Source: an uncultured Clostridia bacterium (GTDB taxonomy: Bacteria; Bacillota; Clostridia; TANB77; CAG-508). From it: a stretch of 64,000 bases of DNA. The notes under the pieces are model-generated. The model had not been told where the DNA came from. It ran no database searches and saw only the letters and a list, made by a program, of their open reading frames with translations. A program made the position numbers and the translations under genes. The stretch spans positions 124,001-188,000 of the forward strand of contig CAKPDN010000001.1 in assembly GCA_934149005.1 (NCBI GenBank), given 5' to 3'. This document shows, piece after piece, positions 17,889 through 26,797 of this stretch; position 1 is the first letter of the stretch, and each line of letters opens with the position of its first letter.

Positions 17889-18608
17889 TTGGTTATACTA
17901 ATGTTGGTGATTATCTTGAAAAATAAATTATGGATTTTTTTGGTTTTGATATTTATTATTGGATTATGTTTTGCTATCTTTTTCTTTACAAAAAATAATA
18001 ATAATGAGAGCAATTATACTGCAATGAAGAGTTCTGTAAATGATCAAATTTCTAATGAAAATACTAATTCAAATGTCTCTATGCAAAATAATACAAATGA
18101 AACAAATACAATTCAAATAACTCAAAATTCTACTGGTAATGAAATTAAAAAAGAAGAACAAATTTCTTCTTTTTCTACAAAAATTTATACTAAAGCTTCT
18201 GAAAGACAAAATAATATTTCTATAACTTGTAAAGCTTTAAATGATACTGTTATTCCTAATGGTTCTACTTTTTCCTTTTGTAATACAGTAGGTCCTGCTA
18301 CTTCTGCTAAAGGTTATAAGGAAGCTGATATTTTTGATAAAGATGGTAATAAGAAAAAAGGATTGGGTGGTGGTAATTGTCAGGTTAGTACAACTTTGTA
18401 TAATGCTGTTCTTAATATTCCTAGTTTAGTTGTTACTGAAAGACATGAACATAGTAATAAAGTTCCTTATATTCCAACTGGTAAGGATGCTGCTGTTGCT
18501 TATGGTAGTTATGATTTGAAGTTTAGGAATAATACTGGTTATGATATTAAAATTAAGGCCGAGAATACTGCTGATAATGTGGTAATTACTTTGTATAAAA
18601 TCTCATAA
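17889..18608 (+). CDS. VanW family protein, membrane-anchored
   Basis: A 239-aa protein with an N-terminal membrane anchor (WIFLVLIFIIGLCFAIFFF), a low-complexity Asn/Thr-rich linker (about 40-90) and a VanW domain: ISITCKALNDTVIPNGSTFSF, GLGGGNCQVSTTLYNAVL, then TERHEHSNKVPYIPTGKDAA. VanW domains occur beside some vancomycin-resistance and cell-envelope genes, and their biochemical role is uncertain. The protein is probably extracytoplasmic. The start is ambiguous: ATG codons at 17889 and 17901 lack a good site, while a TTG at about 17916 has GGTGAT upstream. It converges on the pilin-like gene with a shared terminator. Confidence 0.85.
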   Translation: MVILMLVIILKNKLWIFLVLIFIIGLCFAIFFFTKNNNNESNYTAMKSSVNDQISNENTNSNVSMQNNTNETNTIQITQNSTGNEIKKEEQISSFSTKIYTKASERQNNISITCKALNDTVIPNGSTFSFCNTVGPATSAKGYKEADIFDKDGNKKKGLGGGNCQVSTTLYNAVLNIPSLVVTERHEHSNKVPYIPTGKDAAVAYGSYDLKFRNNTGYDIKIKAENTADNVVITLYKIS

Positions 18609-18640
18609 AAATAAATCACAAATATTTGTGATTTATTTTT
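18607..18640. terminator. Bidirectional terminator
   Basis: A near-perfect palindrome of AAAAATAAATCACA and its complement around AATAT, between the convergent VanW and pilin-like genes. Both strands end in a T-run. Confidence 0.85.
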
Positions 18641-18666
18641 ACTACATATTAAAGTGTTTTCTATTT

Positions 18667-20643
18667 TTATTCACTTTTCTCGACACAATAAAATTGTAAT
18701 TCGTTTATACAAAAGCTATTAGAATTCGATATAATTGATGGTATGTAGCATACAAAATCTTTATATTCATTAAATGATTTTGATTTTAGCAAATTGTCAC
18801 CGTTTTTTATATATTCCGTTAAATTCTCCCAATTTTGCAAATCATTTGAAGCTTGTATACAAAATCCGTTATTCAGTTTAGAAATATTGGTATTATTAAT
18901 TTTAATTTTATAACAAATTAATTTTTTATCAAGAATAATTCCAATTCTTGCAGGGAAACAATTAGTTGTTGTTCTTGAACACCATGAAGTTTTATTATCA
19001 TTATCAAACATATTTGTTAAATATGTTGTTGCTTGTCCATTAAATGCTGGATCTCCATTTTTTCCACTTGAATAAATATCTACTCCTACTATATTTGTTT
19101 TATAAATATTTGCATCATTTGTAGCTTTTACATTTGTAATTTTAGGTACAGTTATATTACTATTATCAAAAGTATCTATATATCGACTATTCATTATTTT
19201 ATCATAAAAGACTGTATTGGTAATAGCTTTATATTTTGCATACTGTGACTCTGATAAACATCTCATATATGTACGATTATTAGTTACTAAATCCATAATA
19301 TTTTCATTTCGTATCATATATTCTACTGCCTCTTTAGATTTCATCAACTTACTAATATAATTATTTAGTTCAACCTCTTCATTCTCAATTAAATTTACAT
19401 TAATCTTTGATAACCATTCTACAATGTCTTTATTTGCCAAATGAGGCATTTTCATGTAATAGAATTGTAATTTATATATATTAGCAGATTGTTCTGAATT
19501 TGTTATTGAAGGTATATACAATACAAAAGCATTTCTATCTTCTCTTTTTAAATCTGAAATTATATATTCTCCTTCCTTATAATTTGCATATTCACATATA
19601 TCTTCCCATTGTTTTAAATTTGATGATGATTGTATTACAGCTCCTTTGTTAAATTTGTTTCCATTTTCAATTTTTAAAACAACTTTATATAAAATAAGTG
19701 GTTCTTCTGAATATATTCCTATTCTTGCAGGGTATATACTTGTATTGGTTGTTCTTGAACTCCAATATGTCTCCTCACTTCCATCAAATAATAGTGGTAA
19801 ATGCTTTGTTGCCTCTCCTAAAAATGATGGATCCCCTCCTTTTCCAGAACTATATATCATTAAGTCATTTTGATTTGTTGAAAATAATCCACTTTCATCT
19901 AGTAAAGTCATATTTTCTACTTTTGATACTGATAATAATTTGGAAGAAAATATTGATTCATATTCTGATTTTAATATACTTTCACACCACATTTTATTTT
20001 TTATTACACTATATTTTGCATATTCATTCTTTGCTATATATTCTAGTCCAATTTTTGACTCACAAATTTTATTCATTATTTGTCCCGTGTCTGTCATCAT
20101 ATAATCAATAGTATTAATATTATTCATTAGTTTCTCTAAACATATTTGATCGTTTAGGATTTCCTGTATTGTAGTATATTTATATTCTTTATCTAAATTT
20201 CCAACTTTTAACCATTCTTGTATATAATTATTTTCTGTATCAGTATTTATATTATCTAATATTCGCAGTTTTTCTCTATCTATAACGAACCTTATTCCAT
20301 CAACAATTATTATATTCTGATTTACAACAAATCCTTCATTTTCTAACAAATCGGATAAAAAGTTTTCGCTATTGTAGTTACCATCAGTATTTTTTCTAAT
20401 ATTAGCTTCTAAAAGTGCGTTTTCTAATTTTTCTTTTGCAACTGATTCTACATGTTTTTGTTTTGCTTCTTGGGTCTTATCAATTAATCCTATATTTTTC
20501 AACATCATTATTGAAATGTATGCTAGTATAATCATAATTATAATAGTTATTACAAGTGCTACTAAAGTTATTCCTTTTTTATTTTTTAAACTATCTATAC
20601 ACACTGTTGAAGGTTTTTCATGTTCGTTATAAGTTTTTTTCAT
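18667..20643 (-). CDS. Pilin-signal anchored protein with two discoidin-like domains
   Basis: 658 aa. The N-terminus has a type IV prepilin-like signal (KKGITLVALVITIIIMIILA, about residues 22-42) of the Clostridia style lacking the usual Glu at +5. Two copies of a helical block (each with NEYAKY/SQYAKY) alternate with two beta-rich blocks that resemble discoidin/F5-F8 type C carbohydrate-binding folds. The repeated signatures are IYSSGKGGDPSFLGEAT with YWSSRTTNTSIYPARIGI, and IYSSGKNGDPAFNGQAT with SWCSRTTTNCFPARIGI. It is likely displayed outside the cell as a minor pilin or adhesin. The internal duplication is clear; the ligand is unknown. Confidence 0.75.
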   Translation of the reverse strand: MKKTYNEHEKPSTVCIDSLKNKKGITLVALVITIIIMIILAYISIMMLKNIGLIDKTQEAKQKHVESVAKEKLENALLEANIRKNTDGNYNSENFLSDLLENEGFVVNQNIIIVDGIRFVIDREKLRILDNINTDTENNYIQEWLKVGNLDKEYKYTTIQEILNDQICLEKLMNNINTIDYMMTDTGQIMNKICESKIGLEYIAKNEYAKYSVIKNKMWCESILKSEYESIFSSKLLSVSKVENMTLLDESGLFSTNQNDLMIYSSGKGGDPSFLGEATKHLPLLFDGSEETYWSSRTTNTSIYPARIGIYSEEPLILYKVVLKIENGNKFNKGAVIQSSSNLKQWEDICEYANYKEGEYIISDLKREDRNAFVLYIPSITNSEQSANIYKLQFYYMKMPHLANKDIVEWLSKINVNLIENEEVELNNYISKLMKSKEAVEYMIRNENIMDLVTNNRTYMRCLSESQYAKYKAITNTVFYDKIMNSRYIDTFDNSNITVPKITNVKATNDANIYKTNIVGVDIYSSGKNGDPAFNGQATTYLTNMFDNDNKTSWCSRTTTNCFPARIGIILDKKLICYKIKINNTNISKLNNGFCIQASNDLQNWENLTEYIKNGDNLLKSKSFNEYKDFVCYIPSIISNSNSFCINELQFYCVEKSE

Positions 20644-20666
20644 TATTTTTCCTCCGTAAATCCAAT

Positions 20667-21776
20667 TTATTTTTCAACTATAAATGCGTTTGGTAAATAT
20701 CTTTCACCTGCGGGAGTAGACGTTTTATTAACAACTTTTCCATTATAACACATAGTAGCAGATGATCCACCATCTAAGTTTGCTGCATTATATGCATCAT
20801 ATTTATTAAATATATTTTGAAGTTCTAGTAAATTTGTTCCCAAACTGTATCCAGGTTGTCTTCCATCAACTACAACAAATATGAATGTTCCATCTTTTCT
20901 TTGCCCAATAGCCATTCTAGGATGAATTCCTCCAGAACTAGCATTTGTAATTTGGTTCTTTCCATTTACTATTAAATATGGTCCAAATTCTACTGCTGAT
21001 TCTATTCCTGCATCCATTGCCTGTTGATATGTATATTTTCCTAAGACTAATTTTTTATCTGAGCTTAATCCTATTAAACTGTATTTAGTATTTTTATATC
21101 CATATAATAATTTTTTGTTTATTATAGTTGCTTTGCATAATTGATTTCCTTGTCCTACTCCACCTTCATCAGTAAATCCTCCTGCATTTATTCCAGCAAT
21201 TGCATTATTAGTTCTTACTATTTCACTTAATTTTGTTCCTCTGGATTGTTTTCTAGCATCTACTAATTTTACTTTTGATGCATCTGGAATTAGCATTACA
21301 TATCCTACATAGTTTTTCCCTGTTATTTTTTCTACTGTTATCTCTTTTTTATCTTTTTTAGATGGTATTTCTATTTTTATTTCTTCTGAATTTGAATCTT
21401 CATTGTTTTGTACTTCTAATTTTTTCATTATTTCATTTATTTCTTCATCTGATAAAAACCATGTTGCTAAATATTGATGATTCATTGTTGACATTGCTGT
21501 TACTACCCATAATTCTTTATATTTTTGAAATAGTGATGTTTTGAAAAATAAAAATATAAATATTATTCCTAAAATTATTAATCCTATTAATATTTTAAAA
21601 GCTAAGAATATCTTTTGTTTTAGCGTTTTTTTCTTTTTGATTTTTTTATGTTTTGCTTTTTTATTATCTCTATTTTCTTGATTGTTTTTTTCTTCTTTAT
21701 TTATTTCATTTTCGTGTAATTTATATTCATTGTTTAATATTACATTTGTTATTGTATCTAAATCTGTTTTGTTCAT
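20667..21776 (-). CDS. Phosphodiester glycosidase family (NAGPA/DUF2233) protein, membrane-anchored
   Basis: 369 aa. A cytoplasmic Lys-rich N-terminus, one membrane span (about 58-80, FKILIGLIILGIIFIFLFF), then an extracytoplasmic NAGPA-type domain. Motifs: NNAIAGINAGGFTDEGGVGQ, VEFGPYLIVNG, GGIHPRMAIGQRKDGTFIFV, VDGRQPGYSLG and NAANLDGGSSATMCYNG. Members remove sugar phosphodiesters; in bacteria they are linked to exopolysaccharide or wall-polymer metabolism. The gene lies 23 bases downstream of the pilin-like gene's start side, so the two may be co-transcribed. The substrate is inference only. Confidence 0.9.
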   Translation of the reverse strand: MNKTDLDTITNVILNNEYKLHENEINKEEKNNQENRDNKKAKHKKIKKKKTLKQKIFLAFKILIGLIILGIIFIFLFFKTSLFQKYKELWVVTAMSTMNHQYLATWFLSDEEINEIMKKLEVQNNEDSNSEEIKIEIPSKKDKKEITVEKITGKNYVGYVMLIPDASKVKLVDARKQSRGTKLSEIVRTNNAIAGINAGGFTDEGGVGQGNQLCKATIINKKLLYGYKNTKYSLIGLSSDKKLVLGKYTYQQAMDAGIESAVEFGPYLIVNGKNQITNASSGGIHPRMAIGQRKDGTFIFVVVDGRQPGYSLGTNLLELQNIFNKYDAYNAANLDGGSSATMCYNGKVVNKTSTPAGERYLPNAFIVEK

Positions 21777-21847
21777 TTTTATTCCTTCTTATGTTTGTTA
21801 TTTCTGAAATATTATAACATTTATATAATGGCATGTCAAAATTAAAA

Positions 21848-22666
21848 TCAAATATTTTTGTTTATTTCTGCTCCTAAAAACAATGTATAAAAACATGCAT
21901 ATGTCCACATCATGACAAGCATCAATGTAGTTAAACTTCCATAAGTTATTGAAAATCCCTTAAAAATATCTAAATATTTTGAAAAAATAAGGGATATTAC
22001 ATTAAGCGAAATTGCTCCAAATATCGCTCCTGGTATTTGACTTCTGAAAGTAACTTTGTGTTTTGGCATAAATTTATATAAACACAAAAATACTATAAAT
22101 GTAGCAAATATTAAGCCAAATTCTGTTAATATTCCTGATATTAGGGTAAAATTTTCAAATACCCCAAAATGGTTCTTTATTATTGAAATTAGACTATTAC
22201 CAAATACTAATGCTATTAAACCTATTGTTATTATGACTATAAATATTATTGTTTGTATTATAGACATAAATTTTAAATATATTGCTGAATTACTTTTTTT
22301 ATCATTTACATCATAAACCATATGTAGTCCTTTTATTAATGCAAATAATCCTTTTCCTGCTGACCAAAGGGTAAATATAATTGAAATTGATATTGTACCT
22401 ATTGATTTTGAATATACTTCTTTAACAATTCCTAAAACAAATTCATTCATACTTGATGGTATTATTTTAGAAATTGCATTAAATAATGTTTCTTGATCAA
22501 TACTTGTATATTGTATAAGTGTTATTAATAAAATTAAAAAAGGGATAAAAGATAATATTGTATAATATGAGCATTGTGCTGCATAAGCTCCAATATTATC
22601 GTTACTAATATTAGTCCATTTTTCCTCAATTTTTCTATATTTTTCTATTAATTTATTTCTTCCCAT
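21848..22666 (-). CDS. YihY/BrkB family membrane protein
   Basis: A 272-aa polytopic protein of the YihY/virulence factor BrkB family, with about six transmembrane helices. Visible family features are the N-terminal AAQCSYYTILSFIPFLILL, FTLWSAGKGLFALIKGLHMVYDV and the C-terminal YGSLTTLMLVMMWTYACFYTLFLGAEIN. Once annotated as RNase BN in error, the family is now considered a membrane protein of unsettled function. It overlaps the upstream gene by 14 bases, indicating translational coupling. Confidence 0.93.
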   Translation of the reverse strand: MGRNKLIEKYRKIEEKWTNISNDNIGAYAAQCSYYTILSFIPFLILLITLIQYTSIDQETLFNAISKIIPSSMNEFVLGIVKEVYSKSIGTISISIIFTLWSAGKGLFALIKGLHMVYDVNDKKSNSAIYLKFMSIIQTIIFIVIITIGLIALVFGNSLISIIKNHFGVFENFTLISGILTEFGLIFATFIVFLCLYKFMPKHKVTFRSQIPGAIFGAISLNVISLIFSKYLDIFKGFSITYGSLTTLMLVMMWTYACFYTLFLGAEINKNI

Positions 22667-23432
22667 TAATATCTTCCTTTTTATCTTCTTTAATGCTATC
22701 TATTCTGTCTTTTATTTCTTTTTTCTGTTGTTCTACCTGTTTTTTTATTTCATCTTGTTTTTCTTTTATTTTCACTTTTATTGACTGTATTGCTGGATAT
22801 GCTTTTAATAATCTTCTATATAATCCGGATTTTTTAGTTAATATTTCTTTAACTTTCTTTGTAATTTCTTCTGTATTATCTAAGTCTTTGCCAATTTCTT
22901 TTGTTGTTTTTCCTACATAGCTAATTACATTTGTTGATACTATATTATCTGCTAAATATATTACTAATAATGTCCAAAATAATATGTTTAGAACTGTTTC
23001 TGGCAAAGTTTCAAATTTTTCAAGCAAAAATGGGTTTGACACATACATTATAAACATTCCAAGCAATCCGAATGGTATAATTGTATTTAAACAAACTCTT
23101 CCATTTATATTAAATTTTCTTTGGCTATAATCCCACCATCTTGCATGAAATATCTTTTCCATAAAATAGCTTGTTAGATATTCTAGGGTTCCACATACTA
23201 CTATTGCCATTACAAATAGTGCGATTGGATCATTAGTATATTTTTTTAGTAAGAATGTAATTAATAAAGCTCCAACTCCATATATTGGACAATATGGTCC
23301 TATTAAAAATCCTCTATTTATAAATCTTTTATATTGTATTAATTTTCCAATTACTTCTATGCACCATCCTGAAAATGCATATGTTATAAATAATAAAAAA
23401 TATATTCTTATATCTATTCCAAATATAACCAT
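22653..23432 (-). CDS. CmpB-like / putative ABC-transporter type IV membrane protein
   Basis: A 259-aa protein with about five hydrophobic segments in the first 175 residues: YAFSGWCIEVIGK, RGFLIGPYCPIYGVGALL, CGTLEYLTSYFMEKIFHARW and VCLNTIIPFGLLGMF match the putative ABC-transporter type IV (CmpB) family common in Clostridia. A Lys/Glu-rich cytoplasmic coiled tail follows (ILTKKSGLYRRLL to the end). There is no ATPase partner nearby. Its coding end overlaps the YihY gene. The function is not established. Confidence 0.85.
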   Translation of the reverse strand: MVIFGIDIRIYFLLFITYAFSGWCIEVIGKLIQYKRFINRGFLIGPYCPIYGVGALLITFLLKKYTNDPIALFVMAIVVCGTLEYLTSYFMEKIFHARWWDYSQRKFNINGRVCLNTIIPFGLLGMFIMYVSNPFLLEKFETLPETVLNILFWTLLVIYLADNIVSTNVISYVGKTTKEIGKDLDNTEEITKKVKEILTKKSGLYRRLLKAYPAIQSIKVKIKEKQDEIKKQVEQQKKEIKDRIDSIKEDKKEDINGKK

Positions 23433-23469
23433 TTTTTTCCTCCTTATATTTTTAACTCATCTTTAAATC

Positions 23470-25528
23470 CTAAATTTCAATTCTATTCGTAAATTTATTT
23501 TTTACTAATTCTTTTAAAAGTTTATTTTCTTCTTTTTCTAATTTTTTATCTTTATCTACTATTGAAATTGCCGCTTCTTGTGCTAGCTTTAATATATCAA
23601 TATCTGTAAATAAGTTTGCTATTTTAAAATCAGGTATACCATGTTGTGCTGTACCAAAGAAATCTCCTGAGCCTCTCAATTCTAGGTCTTTTTGTGATAT
23701 TATAAAACCATCATTTGTTTCACACATTACTTTCATTCTTTCTTTGGTATTTTGTCCATTTCCATTATATTTTAATATGCAATATGACTTATATTCTCCT
23801 CTTCCAACTCTTCCTCTTAATTGATGTAACTGTGCTAATCCAAATCTTTGAGCATCTTCTATTACCATTATACTTGCATTTGGTACATCTACTCCAACTT
23901 CAATTACTGTTGTTGATATTAATATATCTATTTCTCCATTTTTGAATCTATTCATTATATCATCTTTTTCTTTAGGTCTCATTTTTCCATGTATATATTC
24001 AACTTTATATTCTGAAAATGTTTCTTTTTGACATGTTTCATATAATGTTGTTACAGATTTTAAATCATTTTCTTCTTCTTCACTATCTTCTACCAGTGGA
24101 CATACTATGTATGCTTGTCTGCCTTCATCAATTTGTTTTTTTATAAAGTTATTTATTCTTTCTTCCATTCTTTTTGTAACTGCAAATGTTTCTATTGTTT
24201 TTCTATTAGGTGGAAGTTCATCTATTATTGATATATCCAAATCTCCATATAATATTAATGCTAATGTTCTTGGTATTGGTGTTGCTGACATTACTAATAC
24301 ATCTGGATTTTGACCTTTTTCTGCAATTTTAGTTCTTTGTTTTACTCCGAATCTGTGTTGTTCATCTGTTACTACTAATCCTAAATTTTTAAATTCAACA
24401 TTATCTTCAATTATTGCATGTGTTCCTATTAGAACATCTATATCTCCATTTTTTAGTCTTTCTAAAATATTTTCCTTTTGTTTCTTGCTTATTCCTGATA
24501 TTAATAGTTCACATTTTATATCAAATTTGTCTAAAATATTTTTAAAGTTTTTTAAGTGCTGTGTTGCTAGTATTGCTGTCGGTGCTAAAATTGCTGCTTG
24601 GTATCCTGATTTTACCGCTTTATATGCTGATATTATTGCTACAACTGTTTTTCCCGAACCAACATCTCCTTGTAAAAGCCTATTCATGGACTTTTCTGCT
24701 TCCATATTTTCATCAATTTCTTGTAATACTCTTAATTGGGCTTTTGTTAAATTAAATGGTAATGTATTTATTACATTTGACATATGTACTTTTGTATTAA
24801 ATTGTATTCCTTTTTTATCTGTTAAATTGTTATTTTTTAATTCTAATAGTGCTAATTGAGTTGATAATAATTCTTCAAATACCAATCTTTTTCTGGCTTT
24901 TTTGAAGTCTTCAAATTTTTTTGGAAAGTGTATATTATAATTTGCTTCATTTATTTTTTCTAGCTCATATTTATCTAATATATATTGTGGTAGTGTTTCC
25001 TGTAGTCCCCCTTGTTCCTTTACTTTTTGCAGTCCATTTTCAATTATTTTCCTTAATGTATTTTGTGTTAGGCTAAAAGTTAGTGGGTATATTGGTATTA
25101 TTTTCCCGGTATTATTTGTATTTTCTATTTCATCAAATACTGGCGAGTTTATATTTATTTTTCCATATTGAAATTCAATTTTTCCATAAAATCTGTATTT
25201 TTTTCCGTACTTGAAATTTTGATTTTAAATATGGTTGATTGAACCATGTTATTGTAGCTTGTCCGCTTTCATCTCTAACTAGTAATTTTTGCATAGTTCT
25301 ACCTTTACTTATTCTTGTGTCTATAAATCTTGATACTGCTATTGCTTCAATTAGTACTAGTTCTCCATTTACACATTCACATATATTTTTGGGTTTACTT
25401 CTATCTTCATATCCTCTTGGGTAATATGTTATTAGATCTTTTAATGTAAATATTCCTATTTTATTTAGAAGTTTTACTCTATTTGGTCCTACTCCTTTTA
25501 TGTATTTTACATCTTCATTTAAATCCAT
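23470..25528 (-). CDS. recG: ATP-dependent DNA helicase RecG; +1 shift at CGGA
   Basis: Read as one protein of about 685 aa, the normal RecG length. RecG remodels stalled forks and Holliday junctions. The N-terminal wedge part is VKYIKGVGPNRVKLLNKIG and ITYYPRGYEDRS; helicase motifs are LQGDVGSGKTVVA (I), VVTDEQHRFG (II), MSATPIPRT (III) and GRVGRGEYKS (VI), ending in the RecG-specific LRGSGDFFGTAQHG. Codon 108 at 25207-25205 is CGG followed by A and breaks the frame. Skipping the C gives NQPYLKSKFQV-GKKYRFYGKIE, open to the stop at 23470. No other disruption is seen along the gene, which argues against ordinary decay. Confidence 0.92.
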
Positions 25529-25601
25529 TGTTTGTCCTTCTTTTGATTTTTTTCTTTTATAGTTTACTATAATTTTATAATATTGTCTAGTTTTTTATTT
25601 C

Positions 25602-25633
25602 AAAAAAGACAACCTTTTATTAGAGTTGTCTTT
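25602..25633 (-). terminator. Terminator after holA
   Basis: Minus strand AAAGACAAC, an 11-nt loop, GTTGTCTTT and a T-run, located between holA and recG. Confidence 0.8.
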
Positions 25634-25651
25634 AATAATATTTTGTGATTT

Positions 25652-26674
25652 TTAAGAACAATATCTACACAATATAGCTTCCATTCCAACTTGTAAATCA
25701 ATTTTCCCACTTTTAAATTTATAATCCAAATCACATAATTCTTGTAAAATACATCTTAAATCTATTTCAGAAAAATATTTAGATTGCATTTTATATTTTG
25801 TAGTTAAAAACATTTGATTTGGTTTTAATTTCAAACTAGAAGTCAAGTCTTTATTAGTGTTTAAAGCCATTTTGGTAATATAAATCTTTTTAAAATGATT
25901 ATATAATGTTATTAGAATTTTTGCTAATGGCTCTTTTGTATAGATTAAATTTTGTAGGACATTCAATGCTCCAGTTATATCTTTTTTGCCTAAGTCATCT
26001 GTTAAGTCAAATATAATACTTTCTAATTTTTTAATTGATAATTTATCAATATCTTCCTTTTTTATAGTGCCATTTTCTCCTGCATATTCTATTAGCTTTC
26101 TTATTTCATTTATTAAATCTTGCATATTAGTTCCACAACATTCAATAAAATATTTTATTGTTTGTGAATCAATTTGCACTTTATAACCATTGCAAATTGC
26201 TTTAATCCTTTGTTCTATTTGTATTGGCTTTTGAAAGTCAAATTTACAAACTGTTCCATTTTTTTCAATAGTTTTAAAAAGTTCTGATTTATTGTCAGCT
26301 TCTTCTTCAACAAAAACTAGTACAACTGATTCATTTATAATTTTTATATTTTCTTCTATGTATTTTGCTAATTTATCTTTTATTTTGAAAATATCGCTAT
26401 TTTTTTTCTTTCCTTCTTTTTTAAATAATCCTGTGTTTCTAGCGATAATTAATTTTCTTTCATATCCAAAACTTGGTGTTTCTATATCTGAAATAATTTC
26501 TGAAACATTCTGTTCATCTATCATAATGTAATTTATTCCTTTTATACATTCACCAAATAATGTCTTTATTTTTTTTAAATTACTTTCTAATAAAAATAAT
26601 TCTTCACCATATAAAAGATATAAACTATTTAATTTTTTTGAATTTAATTCTTTTTCTAAAACTTCTATTGTCAT
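25652..26674 (-). CDS. holA: DNA polymerase III subunit delta
   Basis: A 340-aa protein matching the clamp-loader delta subunit: LNSLYLLYGEELFLLESNLK at the N-terminus, IIARNTGLFK, then FIECCGTNMQDLINEIRKL and the C-terminal collar region (LAKILITLYNHFKKIYITKMA). Delta opens the beta sliding clamp during loading. The length is standard. It has its own terminator. The ribosome site is GAGGAG near 26682. Confidence 0.93.
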   Translation of the reverse strand: MTIEVLEKELNSKKLNSLYLLYGEELFLLESNLKKIKTLFGECIKGINYIMIDEQNVSEIISDIETPSFGYERKLIIARNTGLFKKEGKKKNSDIFKIKDKLAKYIEENIKIINESVVLVFVEEEADNKSELFKTIEKNGTVCKFDFQKPIQIEQRIKAICNGYKVQIDSQTIKYFIECCGTNMQDLINEIRKLIEYAGENGTIKKEDIDKLSIKKLESIIFDLTDDLGKKDITGALNVLQNLIYTKEPLAKILITLYNHFKKIYITKMALNTNKDLTSSLKLKPNQMFLTTKYKMQSKYFSEIDLRCILQELCDLDYKFKSGKIDLQVGMEAILCRYCS

Positions 26675-26703
26675 TTTTTCTCCTCGTTTCAGTTAGTATA
26701 GTG

Positions 26704-26797
26704 TTGTCCCAAAATGGGTGTTTTTCTTAATGTTTTTCTTTAACATGTGTCCCTATTGGGTCATTTTTGTCCCAATAGAACCGTCCCCATGGGACAC
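26704..26797. repeat. REP-like repeat, copy 4, overlapping the debranching-enzyme C-terminus
   Basis: It contains TGTCCC...GGGTCATTTTTGTCCCAATAGAACCGTCCCCATGGGACA. On the minus strand it encodes the last 14 codons and the stop of the glycogen debranching enzyme. The distal part (26704-26750) is more degenerate. Confidence 0.8.

Noticed and set aside
23470..25528. recG as an ordinary pseudogene
   Set aside because: Only one disruption exists, at CGGA like the other five cases, and all catalytic motifs on both sides are intact.
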